Shown here: positions 1 to 8,598 of the stretch, piece after piece
How positions within the stretch are numbered: position 1 is the stretch's first letter
Layout of the letters: every line of letters begins with the position of its first letter
DNA from: Metabacillus crassostreae
GTDB taxonomy: Bacteria; Bacillota; Bacilli; Bacillales; Bacillaceae
NCBI RefSeq assembly: GCF_016908395.1
Contig: NZ_JAFBDU010000001.1
Location: 1 to 64,000, forward strand
Reading direction: 5' to 3'
Length of the DNA: 64,000 bases
Notes under the pieces: model-generated
What the model saw: the letters and a program-made list of their open reading frames with translations, nothing else
The model's database searches: none
Told to the model about the DNA's origin: nothing
Position numbers and translations under genes: made by a program

Positions 1-58
1 GATCTAAAGCCACCATTTCAATTTGATCACGTTGAGTAGAGTTATGTTTCGTAAGCAT
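1..58 (-). CDS. IS1182-family transposase, N-terminal fragment (runs off window)
   Basis: Reading leftward from an ATG at 56-58, the only visible codons give MLTKHNSTQRDQIEMVALD. I recognise this as the usual N-terminus of IS1182-type transposases of Bacillaceae. A good ribosome binding site (GAGGTGA on the minus strand, about 62-70) precedes the start. The rest of the gene lies outside the window, so it cannot be said whether the element is intact. It lies downstream of ponA, in the same direction. The family call rests on 19 residues only. Confidence 0.65.
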   Translation of the reverse strand, partial: MLTKHNSTQRDQIEMVALD

Positions 59-99
59 CAAAAATCACCTCAGAATTATTATTACTATTATTTTATATG

Positions 100-180
100 A
101 AAAAAGACTGTAAACAAACTAGATTTTCGCTAGTTTGTCTACAGTCTGGAACCGTGGATTATTCCACGGTTCTTTTTTTT
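100..180. terminator. Two adjacent hairpins between ponA and the IS transposase
   Basis: A 17-base inverted repeat (106-122 with 130-146, one mismatch) is followed on the minus strand by a T-run (100-105). It could terminate leftward ponA transcripts or form the end of the insertion sequence. A second perfect 9-bp hairpin (149-157 with 164-172) is followed by T8 on the plus strand. Which structure belongs to the IS end and which to ponA cannot be decided from this window. Confidence 0.6.
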
Positions 181-184
181 GTTA

Positions 185-2848
185 TTATTCTGTTGTATTA
201 TCGTTTGAATTGTTATTATTCTTTCTCCCACTGTTTTCAGTTGGGGGAGTGGTGGCTTCTACATCAGGTGGGGTTTGCTCTTCTTCACCTTCTGTTTCGC
301 CTTCGGTGTCACTGCCATCATCAACCTCATCTTCATTTTGGCCATTACCGTTGCCATTACCGTTACCATTACCGTTGCCATTACCATTACCATTACCATT
401 ACCATTACCATTTTCATTTTCTTGGTCTGCTGTTTCTTCATCTCCCTCAATCGGAAGCTCTGGTACATCTACCTCTGGTTCAGGTACTTGAACCTTTGTG
501 GCAGCCTCATTACTACGGTTTTCATTGTCACTGTCACTAACTGCAACAACTTTAAAAGCATATATAGCTCCAGGAATAACATCTGCTATTTCATAACTCA
601 TATCCTTTGATTTATTAACCACTTGATATGGACCTTCATCAATTGATTGACTTACTTCAAACGTAACATCTGCTAATTTACTCTCATCATAATTCCAATT
701 GATGCTTATAGAATTTGTAACTTGATCATAGTTGATGTTTAAGTTTGATGGTTTATCAAGAGTTTCATACTTTTTAGATACTTTTGTCGGTTCAGATCCT
801 TTAACAAAATACTCATACGTAATTCGATTAGCCGGAGTATATTCACTAGCTAATACAGCATCCTTTGAGCCTTTTTCTATTGCTTTCTTTACAACGCTAT
901 TAGGTTGCTCAAAGTCGGAAGAATCTCCAGCAGCAACTTGTGAAAAGATTTCTTTAAACATCGCTCTTGCAAGTTTCTGATCTGAAGAGTCTAGATATAC
1001 CTTTTCACTGTCTTTTGATACATTATATCCAGTCCAAACAGCAGCTGTGTAGTTAGGGTTATATCCTACAAACCATGCATCTTTTGCTGCTCCAGAAGGG
1101 ATATTGTATTTTGCTTTATCTTCATCTGAAAAATTAGTTGTACCTGTTTTACCTGCAATATTAATACCAGGTATTTGTACCGATTGACCAGTACCATACG
1201 AGATTACTGATTTCATCATATCTGTGATCATAAACGCAGTATAATCACTCATTGCTGCTTTTGGTTCAGGCTCTAGACTTATTTCAGTACCGTCACTTAA
1301 AACAATCTTCTTAACAGCATGTGGTTCAATGTACATTCCGTTATTTCCGAACGCACTAAATGCACCAGCCATTTGAAGCGGGGAGACACCTTCATCAAAT
1401 CCACCAATTGAATAAGATTCGTAAATATTATCTAAAGGGATACCTAAGCCTTCTGCAAATTCTTTTGCTTTATCAAGACCTACCTCTTGCATTGCTTTTA
1501 GTGCTGGTATATTTCTAGAGTCTGCTAAAGCTTGGCGTATGGACATCTGTCCTTTGTAGCTAAGATCCCAGTTATTTATAGGTGTTTTTCCATCACTATA
1601 AGTATAGGGCTCATCAACTAGCTGATGATAAGTAGACCATTTTAAATGCTCAATTGCTGGACCATAATCTAAAACAGGCTTAATTGTTGAACCTGGCTGT
1701 CTTCTTGTATCTGTTGCATAATTATATCCACCGACAGGCTGGTTACGTCCACCACCAATAGCTCGAATTTCACCTGTTTGAGTATCAATTAAAGAAATAC
1801 CTGCCTGTAAGTCATCATCAGGGAAATTCATAACATCACCATTTAACACATTTTCAACTGTATCTTGTGCATCAGGATCTAATGTAGTATAAATTTCTAA
1901 TCCGGCAGTACCAGCATCAATATCTGTTTTTTCCTTTACTTCTTCTATGACTTCTTCAACAAAAGCATGGTACGGGTTTGCTTTTTCAGTAGCTTCTACA
2001 ACAGTAGAATTTACTGGAATACTTTTTGCTTCTGTAGCTTCTGCTTCAGTAATAAATCCATGCTTTGCCATTAAGGTTAAAACAATATTTCTGCGTTTCT
2101 CGGCATTTTCTGGATGAGTTCTAGGGTTATAGTTATTAGGACTCTGTGGTATCCCCGCAATCATAGCTGCTTCGTGTAGCTCTAGCTCTTCTAAGTCTTT
2201 ATCATAAAATGACTTGGCAGCTTGAGAAATTCCATATATATTGCCAGGGAAGTAAATTTTATTTAAATACATTTCTAGAATTTCCTGTTTAGAGTATTTT
2301 TGCTCTAATTGGAAAGCTAACCATAATTCTTGAACCTTACGAGTAACTGTCTTATCTCTGGTTAAAAGGGAATTTTTTATTACCTGCTGTGTAATAGTAC
2401 TACCACCCTCAGCACCAAATCCTTCTTGAACATTGGCTACAAATGCTCCTCCAATTCGGATAAAGTCAACACCGTTATGCTCATAAAACCTCGCGTCCTC
2501 AGTTGCTAAAACGGCATTTTCTAGCACTTTTGGAATCTCGTCATAAGGGACATAGGTTCGTTTTACTTGTCCAAATTCACTAATTTCTTTACCATTCATA
2601 TCATAAAGCTTTGATGAAAACGAATCTTTTAGTTTCTTTTCATCAAGTGGTGGCGCATCAGAGACAATTACTGCAAAAGCGATACCTCCAACAAGCATTC
2701 CGAAAATTCCTAATGCAAGGATACTTAATAATATTTTTTTCCAAAGACCTGATTTATTTTGTTTTTTCTTATTTTTCTTTGAAGTTTGATTTGCTTGTCG
2801 TTTTTTACGTTCTTCACGACTTTTATATTGTTCAGCCATGTACATCAT
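185..2848 (-). CDS. ponA: Class A penicillin-binding protein 1A (PBP1A)
   Basis: Bifunctional peptidoglycan glycosyltransferase/DD-transpeptidase of the cytoplasmic membrane. A basic cytoplasmic tail is followed by one membrane segment (about 37-62). The GT51 domain has the catalytic Glu in ATEDARFYEH (E117). The transpeptidase motifs are STIK (S387), SRN (444-446) and KTGTT (567). A fibronectin type III-like domain (about 700-790) precedes an acidic tail holding about twelve Asn-Gly repeats. Asn/Gly-rich tails are known in B. subtilis PBP1A. Three ATGs lie close together; ribosome-site spacing favours the second (2845). recU lies directly upstream in the same direction, as in B. subtilis. 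Confidence 0.95.
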   Translation of the reverse strand: MMYMAEQYKSREERKKRQANQTSKKNKKKQNKSGLWKKILLSILALGIFGMLVGGIAFAVIVSDAPPLDEKKLKDSFSSKLYDMNGKEISEFGQVKRTYVPYDEIPKVLENAVLATEDARFYEHNGVDFIRIGGAFVANVQEGFGAEGGSTITQQVIKNSLLTRDKTVTRKVQELWLAFQLEQKYSKQEILEMYLNKIYFPGNIYGISQAAKSFYDKDLEELELHEAAMIAGIPQSPNNYNPRTHPENAEKRRNIVLTLMAKHGFITEAEATEAKSIPVNSTVVEATEKANPYHAFVEEVIEEVKEKTDIDAGTAGLEIYTTLDPDAQDTVENVLNGDVMNFPDDDLQAGISLIDTQTGEIRAIGGGRNQPVGGYNYATDTRRQPGSTIKPVLDYGPAIEHLKWSTYHQLVDEPYTYSDGKTPINNWDLSYKGQMSIRQALADSRNIPALKAMQEVGLDKAKEFAEGLGIPLDNIYESYSIGGFDEGVSPLQMAGAFSAFGNNGMYIEPHAVKKIVLSDGTEISLEPEPKAAMSDYTAFMITDMMKSVISYGTGQSVQIPGINIAGKTGTTNFSDEDKAKYNIPSGAAKDAWFVGYNPNYTAAVWTGYNVSKDSEKVYLDSSDQKLARAMFKEIFSQVAAGDSSDFEQPNSVVKKAIEKGSKDAVLASEYTPANRITYEYFVKGSEPTKVSKKYETLDKPSNLNINYDQVTNSISINWNYDESKLADVTFEVSQSIDEGPYQVVNKSKDMSYEIADVIPGAIYAFKVVAVSDSDNENRSNEAATKVQVPEPEVDVPELPIEGDEETADQENENGNGNGNGNGNGNGNGNGNGNGNGQNEDEVDDGSDTEGETEGEEEQTPPDVEATTPPTENSGRKNNNNSNDNTTE
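341..412. repeat. Hexanucleotide microsatellite inside ponA
   Basis: About twelve tandem hexamers of the type (A/G)CC(A/G)TT on the plus strand encode an Asn-Gly dipeptide tract in the PBP1A tail on the minus strand. The repeat keeps several other frames open, which produces spurious ORFs here. The copy number is likely to vary by replication slippage (inference). Confidence 0.85.
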
Positions 2849-3043
2849 CTACCTTTCATAATAGGTTATATATACGAGGAAATTAATATATTCCTCTCAA
2901 CCTGTTAAAACCTACAAAAACTTAGATATTTCAATTAGACGTATTAAATCTTACTATCTCTTTCTTTTCAAACAAAAGGAGAGGAATTCACCAACAAGGT
3001 AAGTATACTTTTTAATCAGAATTACAGATTCATTTAAAGCATC

Positions 3044-3637
3044 TTAAAAGTATAGTTTATCGATAATCTTCAGATAGTCAATCCTTGCTTGATATCCGAT
3101 AGGAATTTTATACCCTACTTTATTTATTTCTTCAATTGTTATTGATTTTCTACCGCCATTTTGCTGACGTTGCCAAAAAATAAAAAGATCTTCAGCTTTT
3201 ACATAATAAAACTCGTTAAACGCAGATAAAATGACAAAGCATACCCCGCCTTGCTTTACTACATTTTGCATATGCTCAATTTGATGAGCATGGAAATTTT
3301 GCAAAGGAAATGAGGTCTTATTTTTTGTCTCTTTTGCTTCAAAATCAATATATTTTGCTCGGTATATACCATTATAATCTGTTGTAGAGCTTTGTTTAAA
3401 ATAAGCTTCTTTTATGACTGCAGCACTTCGTCTTGGGTAATCAACGTTAACAATTTGGACAGGAGTAGGCTTTTTATGGATAACAGCAAGCTGATGCTCT
3501 AGGTAGTATTTATTTGTTTCATTTAAGTCCTCTTCAAGTGACATACCACGGTTACTATATGTAAAAGAAGGCTGTTGTTTTTTTCGTGCTTGTTCTTTGG
3601 GCTCATAAGCCTTTCCGTTAGGATAACGAAAGATCAT
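3044..3637 (-). CDS. recU: Holliday junction resolvase RecU
   Basis: RecU cleaves Holliday junctions during recombinational repair and chromosome segregation and modulates RecA. The protein (197 aa) contains the conserved nuclease core with [18 protein letters not shown] (acidic and Lys catalytic residues) and the following LQNFHAHQ segment. The start was set at MIFRYPNGK (ATG at 3637), which has a strong GGAGGT site 8 bases upstream and matches known RecU proteins. An in-frame extension of 30 hydrophobic and basic codons further upstream was rejected. Forms the usual recU-ponA pair; divergent from yppC. Confidence 0.95.
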   Translation of the reverse strand: MIFRYPNGKAYEPKEQARKKQQPSFTYSNRGMSLEEDLNETNKYYLEHQLAVIHKKPTPVQIVNVDYPRRSAAVIKEAYFKQSSTTDYNGIYRAKYIDFEAKETKNKTSFPLQNFHAHQIEHMQNVVKQGGVCFVILSAFNEFYYVKAEDLFIFWQRQQNGGRKSITIEEINKVGYKIPIGYQARIDYLKIIDKLYF

Positions 3638-3763
3638 ACTGGACCTCCTTTTTAAAACTACACTTATCATACCAAAAATAAACGAAAAGTAATGATATAA
3701 AAGTTTCAATTTTGTTAATGTGTACATTCCACGTCCTTAGGTAACCATATTAATAGAGGTGGA

Positions 3764-4747
3764 ATGATGATTAATATTTTTGATAATAAGAGCTTATATA
3801 CAGACAAAGAGATTATTACATATATAGAAAATAAGACAAGAAATATGAATTATGACAATATCTCAAGAACTAAAGCTTATGAAAATTATTACTTTCGTTT
3901 AGAAGAAATACAATGGGCATTATTAGCCGGTATGGTATCTCGAAACGCCGGTTGGAGTATGACTGATTTAAAAGGCATTTGGTTTCGAAAAGCTCTCAAT
4001 GAACAAATGAGGAGCTTGCTGTTTATGACATATGAACGAGCTAACTGGATGATTTTTCAGGATGCATTTCCTCAATTATTAGTTTATGAGTTCTCAAAAA
4101 TATTAAATAAACCTTTATTCTATTTATTAAACCACTTTAATGTATCCATTTTTATGATAAAGGAATGGGAGCTATTTTGGAAAAAAGGTAGAAAAGACCG
4201 TTTGGTGAACGCATTAATTATAAATGAACAAAATGTTATACATAAACCAGTAATAGAACATAAGCTTTATAAAAAACATGTATTTAAATCATTGGATTTT
4301 CGTTTACAGGATTTACTTCATTTCAGTACAGTTGTGTTTCCAACTTTAAATGGCAAATTATTTGGTTTTTCAGTGAATCAATTTACTCAATTAACAAAAC
4401 GTATTGAATTAGGAAAACGCCTTTCATGGCTTTTGTTTCATTCAGGTCTGTATGATGAATTTGTCAATTTTGCGAAAACAGTTGTACATACTGGTACTAG
4501 ATATGATTATGAAATTTTTATGTCTGGAAATAGAAAAAGGAAAACACCTTTATTACGTACAGCATATCCAATGGTTTCACATTCTTTAGACGAAAATAAA
4601 AAAGATTGGTTTCAACATCAAAATACTAATAAATGGTTTAAGGACATTGCGATCCCTAATAAATATGAATTAACAGATTGGTTTAATCATAAGCAAGATC
4701 AACTGCATTTATTAACGATTCTAAAAGAATATAACCGTAATGGGTAG
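3764..4747 (+). CDS. yppC: DUF2515 family protein, YppC-like
   Basis: A 327-aa protein of unknown function, assigned to the YppC/DUF2515 family from recognition of the sequence and its place beside recU. It is rich in aromatic residues (for example RNAGWSM, FPQLLVYEFS) and has no clear signal peptide or catalytic motif. The start codon follows GAGGTGG closely, so ATG at 3764 or 3767 are both possible. It is divergent from recU, and the promoters should lie in 3638-3763. Confidence 0.75.
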   Translation: MMINIFDNKSLYTDKEIITYIENKTRNMNYDNISRTKAYENYYFRLEEIQWALLAGMVSRNAGWSMTDLKGIWFRKALNEQMRSLLFMTYERANWMIFQDAFPQLLVYEFSKILNKPLFYLLNHFNVSIFMIKEWELFWKKGRKDRLVNALIINEQNVIHKPVIEHKLYKKHVFKSLDFRLQDLLHFSTVVFPTLNGKLFGFSVNQFTQLTKRIELGKRLSWLLFHSGLYDEFVNFAKTVVHTGTRYDYEIFMSGNRKRKTPLLRTAYPMVSHSLDENKKDWFQHQNTNKWFKDIAIPNKYELTDWFNHKQDQLHLLTILKEYNRNG

Positions 4748-4752
4748 AAAAA

Positions 4753-4780
4753 AAGCAAGGATAAAAAATTATCCTTGCTT
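4753..4780. terminator. Bidirectional hairpin between yppC and sspM
   Basis: A 10-bp perfect stem (AAGCAAGGAT with ATCCTTGCTT). An A-rich left flank gives a T-run for leftward sspM transcripts. The right flank is only moderately T-rich for yppC. Confidence 0.7.
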
Positions 4781-4824
4781 CCTTTTCATGTAGTAATACT
4801 AGAACCAGTTAATCCAATTTCTTC

Positions 4825-4923
4825 TTAAGTAGATGGACGGTTTGGTCCATCTAATTTTTTATCTCCTGGAAGACGAGCTTTATCCTCAGATGTTTGTTGT
4901 TTATCGTTTGGTTTTTTTGCCAT
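4825..4923 (-). CDS. sspM: Small acid-soluble spore protein M
   Basis: A 32-aa protein ending in KKLDGPNRPST, which matches the characteristic C-terminus of SspM. It is a minor SASP made in the forespore. It starts at ATG 4923 behind GGAGGTGC. In B. subtilis sspM lies next to yppC, and the same arrangement is seen here. The body is very hydrophilic, rich in Lys, Asp and Gln. Confidence 0.85.
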   Translation of the reverse strand: MAKKPNDKQQTSEDKARLPGDKKLDGPNRPST

Positions 4924-5097
4924 TTTAAGCACCTCCTAAATCTTATTTTGACCTATCATACGAAATTCCATGCAGTCGATTTTAGATGTCGAACATTGAG
5001 TTAATTCACTTTCTTTGACGAAAAGAAACTAGTTTTGTCAATCAAGAAGGTTGTGAAGAATAGTTGACGAATACTAGCAACAAGGGGAGGGAGATTT

Positions 5098-5358
5098 ATG
5101 AATACAATTATATCTAGAAATGAAATTGAAGTGAAATTAGCAGAATTGGAAAAAGAATTGATGAAGCTTGAGGATAGTCTAAATGCAAAACTCTCTAAAG
5201 ATAATGATATAGAATCTAAGCTTATTGATGACATGAAGCAAATAGATCACCATGTAACAGATATAATGTTATGCCTCCAAACAGAACAATCACATAAAAA
5301 GAATGATCGAAATAATATACGATCTTCTAGCTTTTCGTTAATGGCAACAAATGCCTAA
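5098..5358 (+). CDS. yppD: Small coiled-coil protein, YppD-like
   Basis: An 86-aa hydrophilic protein with a heptad-like helical N-terminal half (EIEVKLAELEKELMKLED). Function is unknown. The YppD name rests on position (between yppC/sspM and yppE) and size. The start follows GGGAGGGAG. It is probably co-transcribed with yppE, 57 bases downstream. Confidence 0.65.
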   Translation: MNTIISRNEIEVKLAELEKELMKLEDSLNAKLSKDNDIESKLIDDMKQIDHHVTDIMLCLQTEQSHKKNDRNNIRSSSFSLMATNA

Positions 5359-5415
5359 ACTCTATATGTGCGTGTAGATAAGGAATTTGATATGATTAGG
5401 GAAGAGGTGAGTAAT

Positions 5416-5787
5416 ATGAACCTGATCATGTCATCTAGAGAGCTTTTCCTAATTCTAGACGATTGTAAAAAACGGTTTGAATCTATTAATCAAAAACCAG
5501 AAAAAACGGAAGAGTTGTTTTATCAAGATGTAAAACCGATGTTTGAATTAGCCTTGGATAAAGTGCAAACGTGGAAACCTTTAGCTGAAGCATGGGTAAA
5601 AATGAATAAACCTAAATATATTCATTCGGCGCAAATTGATTCAACAATTGATAACATTGAACAAATTGTATTGCAATCTTTTTATAAAGATATAAACAAA
5701 CAAAGATTTCATAATCTTTATAATTCAGTTGAATATGTATTGAGTAGCATACTTAGTGAAATAGAATGCTCACAACACAATGACTAG
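5416..5787 (+). CDS. yppE: DUF1798 family protein YppE
   Basis: A 123-aa all-helical protein of unknown function. The segment KYIHSAQIDSTIDNIEQ is the hallmark I recognise from YppE. The start was set at ATG 5416 because GAGGTG lies 5 bases upstream and the length then equals that of B. subtilis YppE. The GTG at 5368 has no usable site. A terminator follows directly. Confidence 0.85.
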   Translation: MNLIMSSRELFLILDDCKKRFESINQKPEKTEELFYQDVKPMFELALDKVQTWKPLAEAWVKMNKPKYIHSAQIDSTIDNIEQIVLQSFYKDINKQRFHNLYNSVEYVLSSILSEIECSQHND

Positions 5788-5812
5788 CTATAATAGTTAG
5801 TCTTTTATTTTT
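5782..5812 (+). terminator. Terminator of yppE
   Basis: A 9-bp stem (GACTAGCTA with TAGTTAGTC, one G-U pair) with a 3-base loop. It overlaps the yppE stop codon and is followed by TTTTATTTTT. Confidence 0.75.
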
Positions 5813-5839
5813 GGCTATGTTTAAAGTATGGATTGAAAG

Positions 5840-5868
5840 GCTCTGTTTTCTCATTGAAAACAGAGCTT
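5840..5868. terminator. Second hairpin between yppE and the small leftward gene
   Basis: A perfect 11-bp stem (GCTCTGTTTTC with GAAAACAGAGC) and a 5-base loop, just downstream of the leftward gene at 5887-6051. It can serve as that gene's terminator. Confidence 0.55.
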
Positions 5869-5886
5869 CTTTGAATTAGACTTTAT

Positions 5887-6051
5887 TTACTCCTCAACTT
5901 TAATCGTAACAGGACGATCACCCTCAGAAGCAACGGGTTCGATTGCGTATCCAAGATGTTCTGTTTCTTTTCCTTGTACAGGTTGATCTTGTTCAGAGAT
6001 AGTAGGTGCATGACCTTTTTCTTTATGATTAAAATGTTTTCCTCGTGCCAT
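5887..6051 (-). CDS. Small hydrophilic protein of unknown function (54 aa)
   Basis: The reading frame opens with MARGKHFNHKEKGH and closes with DRPVTIKVEE. AGGAGG lies 9 bases before the ATG, and a hairpin follows the stop. The charged, Cys-free composition resembles small spore proteins. I do not recognise the family. Confidence 0.7.
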   Translation of the reverse strand: MARGKHFNHKEKGHAPTISEQDQPVQGKETEHLGYAIEPVASEGDRPVTIKVEE

Positions 6052-6223
6052 AAGCAAATAACCTCCTTTTTATAGATACTCTCCTAATATGAGCAATCTA
6101 AAGAGCAATCATGTAATTTAAATTTTTACAAATAAAAAAGTTATAGGGAATTTCCTTCACCTAGTGGGCGGATACATCATAATATATAAAAAAGAAGGTT
6201 CAACGCTAAGAGGAGGAATAAGT

Positions 6224-6673
6224 TTGAATCAACACTATCCTTATTTTGTGAAAAGATCACAAAGAAGAAGGGAAGATTATTATCAAGGATATCCAAATTA
6301 TAATGATGTTGAACAACAACCATTGCCTTTCAATTCAACACCTAATATGAACGGTTATAATACTCACCAAATGCCATACTCATACCAGCAGCCGTATCAG
6401 CAGCCATATCAACAAAATCAGCAACAACAATTTACCGGTAATTATAATGGATATCATAATATGAATCCTCATTTTCCAACACCATATCCAAAGCCAATGC
6501 CATATTTAAAACAACAGCCATCATCAGGATTTCAAAATGTTCTTTCACAATTCAAAAAAAATGACGGTCAATTTGATTTTAATAAGATGATGGATACTGC
6601 TGGTCAAATGATGAATGCTGTTAACCAAATGGGAGGATTATTTAAAGGAGTAACCTCAATATTTAAACCTTAA
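6224..6673 (+). CDS. yppG: YppG-like putative spore coat protein
   Basis: A 149-aa low-complexity protein rich in Gln, Tyr, Pro and Asn, with QPYQQPYQQ repeats in the first half and a helical C-terminal part ([21 protein letters not shown]). This matches the YppG type. The start is TTG 6224, 7 bases after AGGAGG; upstream in-frame codons lack a site. The coat role is inferred from composition and family name. Confidence 0.75.
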   Translation: MNQHYPYFVKRSQRRREDYYQGYPNYNDVEQQPLPFNSTPNMNGYNTHQMPYSYQQPYQQPYQQNQQQQFTGNYNGYHNMNPHFPTPYPKPMPYLKQQPSSGFQNVLSQFKKNDGQFDFNKMMDTAGQMMNAVNQMGGLFKGVTSIFKP

Positions 6674-6694
6674 GTTTTTGTTTAGCTACAATAA

Positions 6695-6719
6695 AAAGGG
6701 GAGAAAAAACTCCCCCTTT
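6695..6719. terminator. Bidirectional terminator, yppG and small leftward gene
   Basis: A stem of AAAGGGGAG with CTCCCCCTTT around an A-rich loop, between convergent genes. Confidence 0.7.
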
Positions 6720-6727
6720 GATTTTAA

Positions 6728-6862
6728 TCAAGTTTTCTTTCGTAAAAACTCTTTTGCAAGTTGTTGCTTAACCTCATTATAAGATAATCCAGAATTTGCA
6801 TTTAATCGTTTAACTTCCTCAATATCTGTGTTCGAATATTTCTTAGTGTTCATAGTTTCCAT
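6728..6862 (-). CDS. Small protein, possibly gamma-SASP-like (44 aa)
   Basis: Reads METMNTKKYSNTDIEEVKRL onward to KEFLRKKT. The NTDIEEVKRLNANSG segment resembles the TDVQxVKxQN repeat unit of gamma-type small acid-soluble spore proteins, but the match is short. GAAGG lies 7 bases before the ATG at 6862. It is convergent with yppG. Confidence 0.6.
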   Translation of the reverse strand: METMNTKKYSNTDIEEVKRLNANSGLSYNEVKQQLAKEFLRKKT

Positions 6863-7009
6863 AACAGTACCTTCTTTCTTTTCTACTCCTTAGGAAAAAA
6901 GTGTTTATTTATGCCACGCTCTCTTACTTCATTTATGTGCTGCCAACTCGCTTAGTTAGGAATTTTTTTCTGGTTATAAAAGAGATTTGACTTGAGTACA
7001 AATAATAAA

Positions 7010-7258
7010 TTATATTAACAACTCGTAGACTTCATTTAATTGATTACCTCTAATAAAGTCCTGCTCATTAAATGCGTATTTTATTTCATCTGGTAATACA
7101 TTATTTAAGAACTGAACCTCATCATCTTCTAAAGCAAAAACAAATTCACGTTCATTTGAGAATGATTTTTTCTCCAATTTTTCCACAACTCGATGACAAA
7201 CAGAACTTCTATCATAATTCGACAAAGCTTCTTTTAAGTATCTTAAAGTGAAATCCAT
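7010..7258 (-). CDS. csgA: Sporulation-specific protein CsgA
   Basis: An 82-aa protein beginning MDFTLRYLKEALSN and ending in NQLNEVYELLI. Its size and pattern match CsgA, a sigma-G dependent, SASP-like protein of B. subtilis. Three ATGs occur in a row; the one at 7258 has the best spacing after AAGGA and gives the family length. It follows the 63-aa gene with a 5-base gap, so the two are probably an operon. Confidence 0.75.
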   Translation of the reverse strand: MDFTLRYLKEALSNYDRSSVCHRVVEKLEKKSFSNEREFVFALEDDEVQFLNNVLPDEIKYAFNEQDFIRGNQLNEVYELLI

Positions 7259-7263
7259 ATTCA

Positions 7264-7455
7264 TCATTCCTTAAAAAAATTTTTTAAATCGCTTGAAGCA
7301 TCATTATTGCTAATGTAAGGGTTGTCTTCTGTGACATCATCTTTATCAAGATTTGTTTTAATTACAAGACCAGGCGATGGTGATGGATCTGCAATTAGTC
7401 GATCGTTAAGTTCCTTAAAATCTGGTAGCTTGTCGTTTTGGTTGTTACTTTTCAT
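7264..7455 (-). CDS. Small protein upstream of csgA, YbxH-like (63 aa)
   Basis: A hydrophilic protein starting MKSNNQNDKLPDFKELNDRL, with a GGAGGTG site 7 bases upstream of ATG 7455. It includes PSPSPGLVIKTN. In B. subtilis csgA is preceded by ybxH (63 aa). Equal length and position suggest the same gene, but I cannot confirm the sequence match. Confidence 0.6.
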   Translation of the reverse strand: MKSNNQNDKLPDFKELNDRLIADPSPSPGLVIKTNLDKDDVTEDNPYISNNDASSDLKNFFKE

Positions 7456-7624
7456 TGTAAGCACCTCCATTTCTTAGTGTTTGAATAGGGTGTTATTTCT
7501 TGCAGAACAATTTATGGTTTTTTTATTTCATTAATTTGTGTAAATAGAGATTAATTACATGGTCAATTACAGATTAAATATAAATTTTTTATGTAAAGAT
7601 AGAAGAAAGAAGGGGGGAATAACT

Positions 7625-7744
7625 GTGCGAAAAAAACATGATATAAAAAAAAGTGACAGTACAAACTCTGCTAAAGATCTAGCTAAAGATCCAACGCCAG
7701 AAGAAAATCCAAAGTACGGTAGTAAGTCACATAAAAATAGTTAA
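7625..7744 (+). CDS. Small spore-like hydrophilic protein (39 aa)
   Basis: A GTG start at 7625, 8 bases after GGGGGGA, gives a Lys/Asp/Ser-rich peptide with KDPTPEENPKYGSKSHKNS at its end. It has the size and composition of minor spore proteins. The family was not recognised. The longer in-frame upstream region is not typical coding sequence. Confidence 0.5.
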   Translation: MRKKHDIKKSDSTNSAKDLAKDPTPEENPKYGSKSHKNS

Positions 7745-7766
7745 CAAAGAGGCTAGGATATATGTA

Positions 7767-7840
7767 TTTGAGCTAATGATAAATCCGAATTATTAGGTGA
7801 TATTTCAATTAATCATTCCCCTAATAGTTCGGGTTTTTAT
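7767..7840 (+). repeat. Dispersed hairpin repeat, copy A
   Basis: A 17-bp stem (7781-7797 with 7820-7836, two G-U pairs) followed by TTTTTAT forms a terminator-like element for the 39-aa gene. The same sequence, lacking 16 loop bases, recurs in inverted orientation at 57869-57926. The leading TTTGAGCTAATGATAA recurs exactly at 54575-54590. It is therefore a mobile or duplicated cassette. Confidence 0.7.
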
Positions 7841-7869
7841 ATGCTTTTGATTTTTGTATACGATTTCTA

Positions 7870-8005
7870 GTGGAATAAAGCGGAAGACACTACGAGACAT
7901 TGGCACCTAAGGGACTAGAAGAAGAGCTGAGACCCCGGAGGCGTAGCTCAGGAGACTCAGTTTCATACTCGGCGAATGGAGTGTCTGCAGCGCAATCGAA
8001 CGAAC
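7870..8005. repeat. Degenerate GC-rich Bacillaceae intergenic repeat, copy 1
   Basis: A GC-richer island in AT-rich surroundings, with GAGACCCCGGAGGCG at 7929-7943 and GGCGAATGGAG at 7971-7981. It resembles the dispersed intergenic element of Bacillaceae built around GAGACCCCGCAGGCG, GAGGAGGCTC and GCGGAAAGCGA. A second copy lies at 32109-32260. No protein-coding evidence. Confidence 0.6.
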
Positions 8006-8115
8006 TTGTTTCTTTCAGCTTAACAGCATTTAGATTCATTAGTCTTTTTGTATGATTTCTTTAATTATGTCCTAACCTCGTTTTATGTGTTGCTCTTATG
8101 TTATCGGAGCGGAAA

Positions 8116-8598
8116 TTATGATTGAGAGTCATCTTGTATTAAAATCGTTTTTGATTTTTTAGGTATAGTAACAAGAAGAGATCCTTTTTTATATGTTGTT
8201 TTAATTTCATGTTCTTTAACAGGATAAGGTAATAGAATCGTTTTTGATAAGCTATCTAACGAAGTATAATTTCGGAATGTTGAGGAATTTTCATTATATT
8301 CCTTAATTTCCTCACGGTTTGTAATTTGAATCGTTAGGTATTGGTCATATAGCTCTAAATTTATTTGCTCTTTCTTAACTGGTGGGATTTGCAATTCGAT
8401 TACACATGTTTTATCTGTTTCAAAAGTGTTAACTGCTATCGAGTTTAATGGCAAAGATTGTTGCATTATAGAATCAAATTCACTCATAAATTGTTTTAAA
8501 GGCTCTGAGCGAAAAAATTGGTCAACAATTTTAAAAAAGTCTAAGCTCTCTATTTTTTGTTCCTCATTTTTATTTATTAGTTCGTCTTTCTCCTTCAT
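8116..8598 (-). CDS. Hsp20/alpha-crystallin family protein
   Basis: A 160-aa small heat shock-type protein. The beta-sandwich alpha-crystallin domain covers about residues 50-150 (VIELQIPPVKKEQINLEL, TILLPYPVKEHEI, GSLLVTIPKK). The C-terminal I-x-I anchoring motif is poorly developed. In Bacillus such divergent Hsp20 proteins include the spore proteins GerT and CotM, so a sporulation role is possible. The start at 8598 follows AAGGAGGAG. Confidence 0.8.
   Translation of the reverse strand: MKEKDELINKNEEQKIESLDFFKIVDQFFRSEPLKQFMSEFDSIMQQSLPLNSIAVNTFETDKTCVIELQIPPVKKEQINLELYDQYLTIQITNREEIKEYNENSSTFRNYTSLDSLSKTILLPYPVKEHEIKTTYKKGSLLVTIPKKSKTILIQDDSQS

Noticed and set aside
97..610. Several overlapping ORFs rich in His/Tyr/Cys or Leu/Pro on the plus strand and a Met/Val repeat ORF on the minus strand
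   Set aside because: They are alternative frames of the ponA hexanucleotide repeat and its flanks, without ribosome sites.
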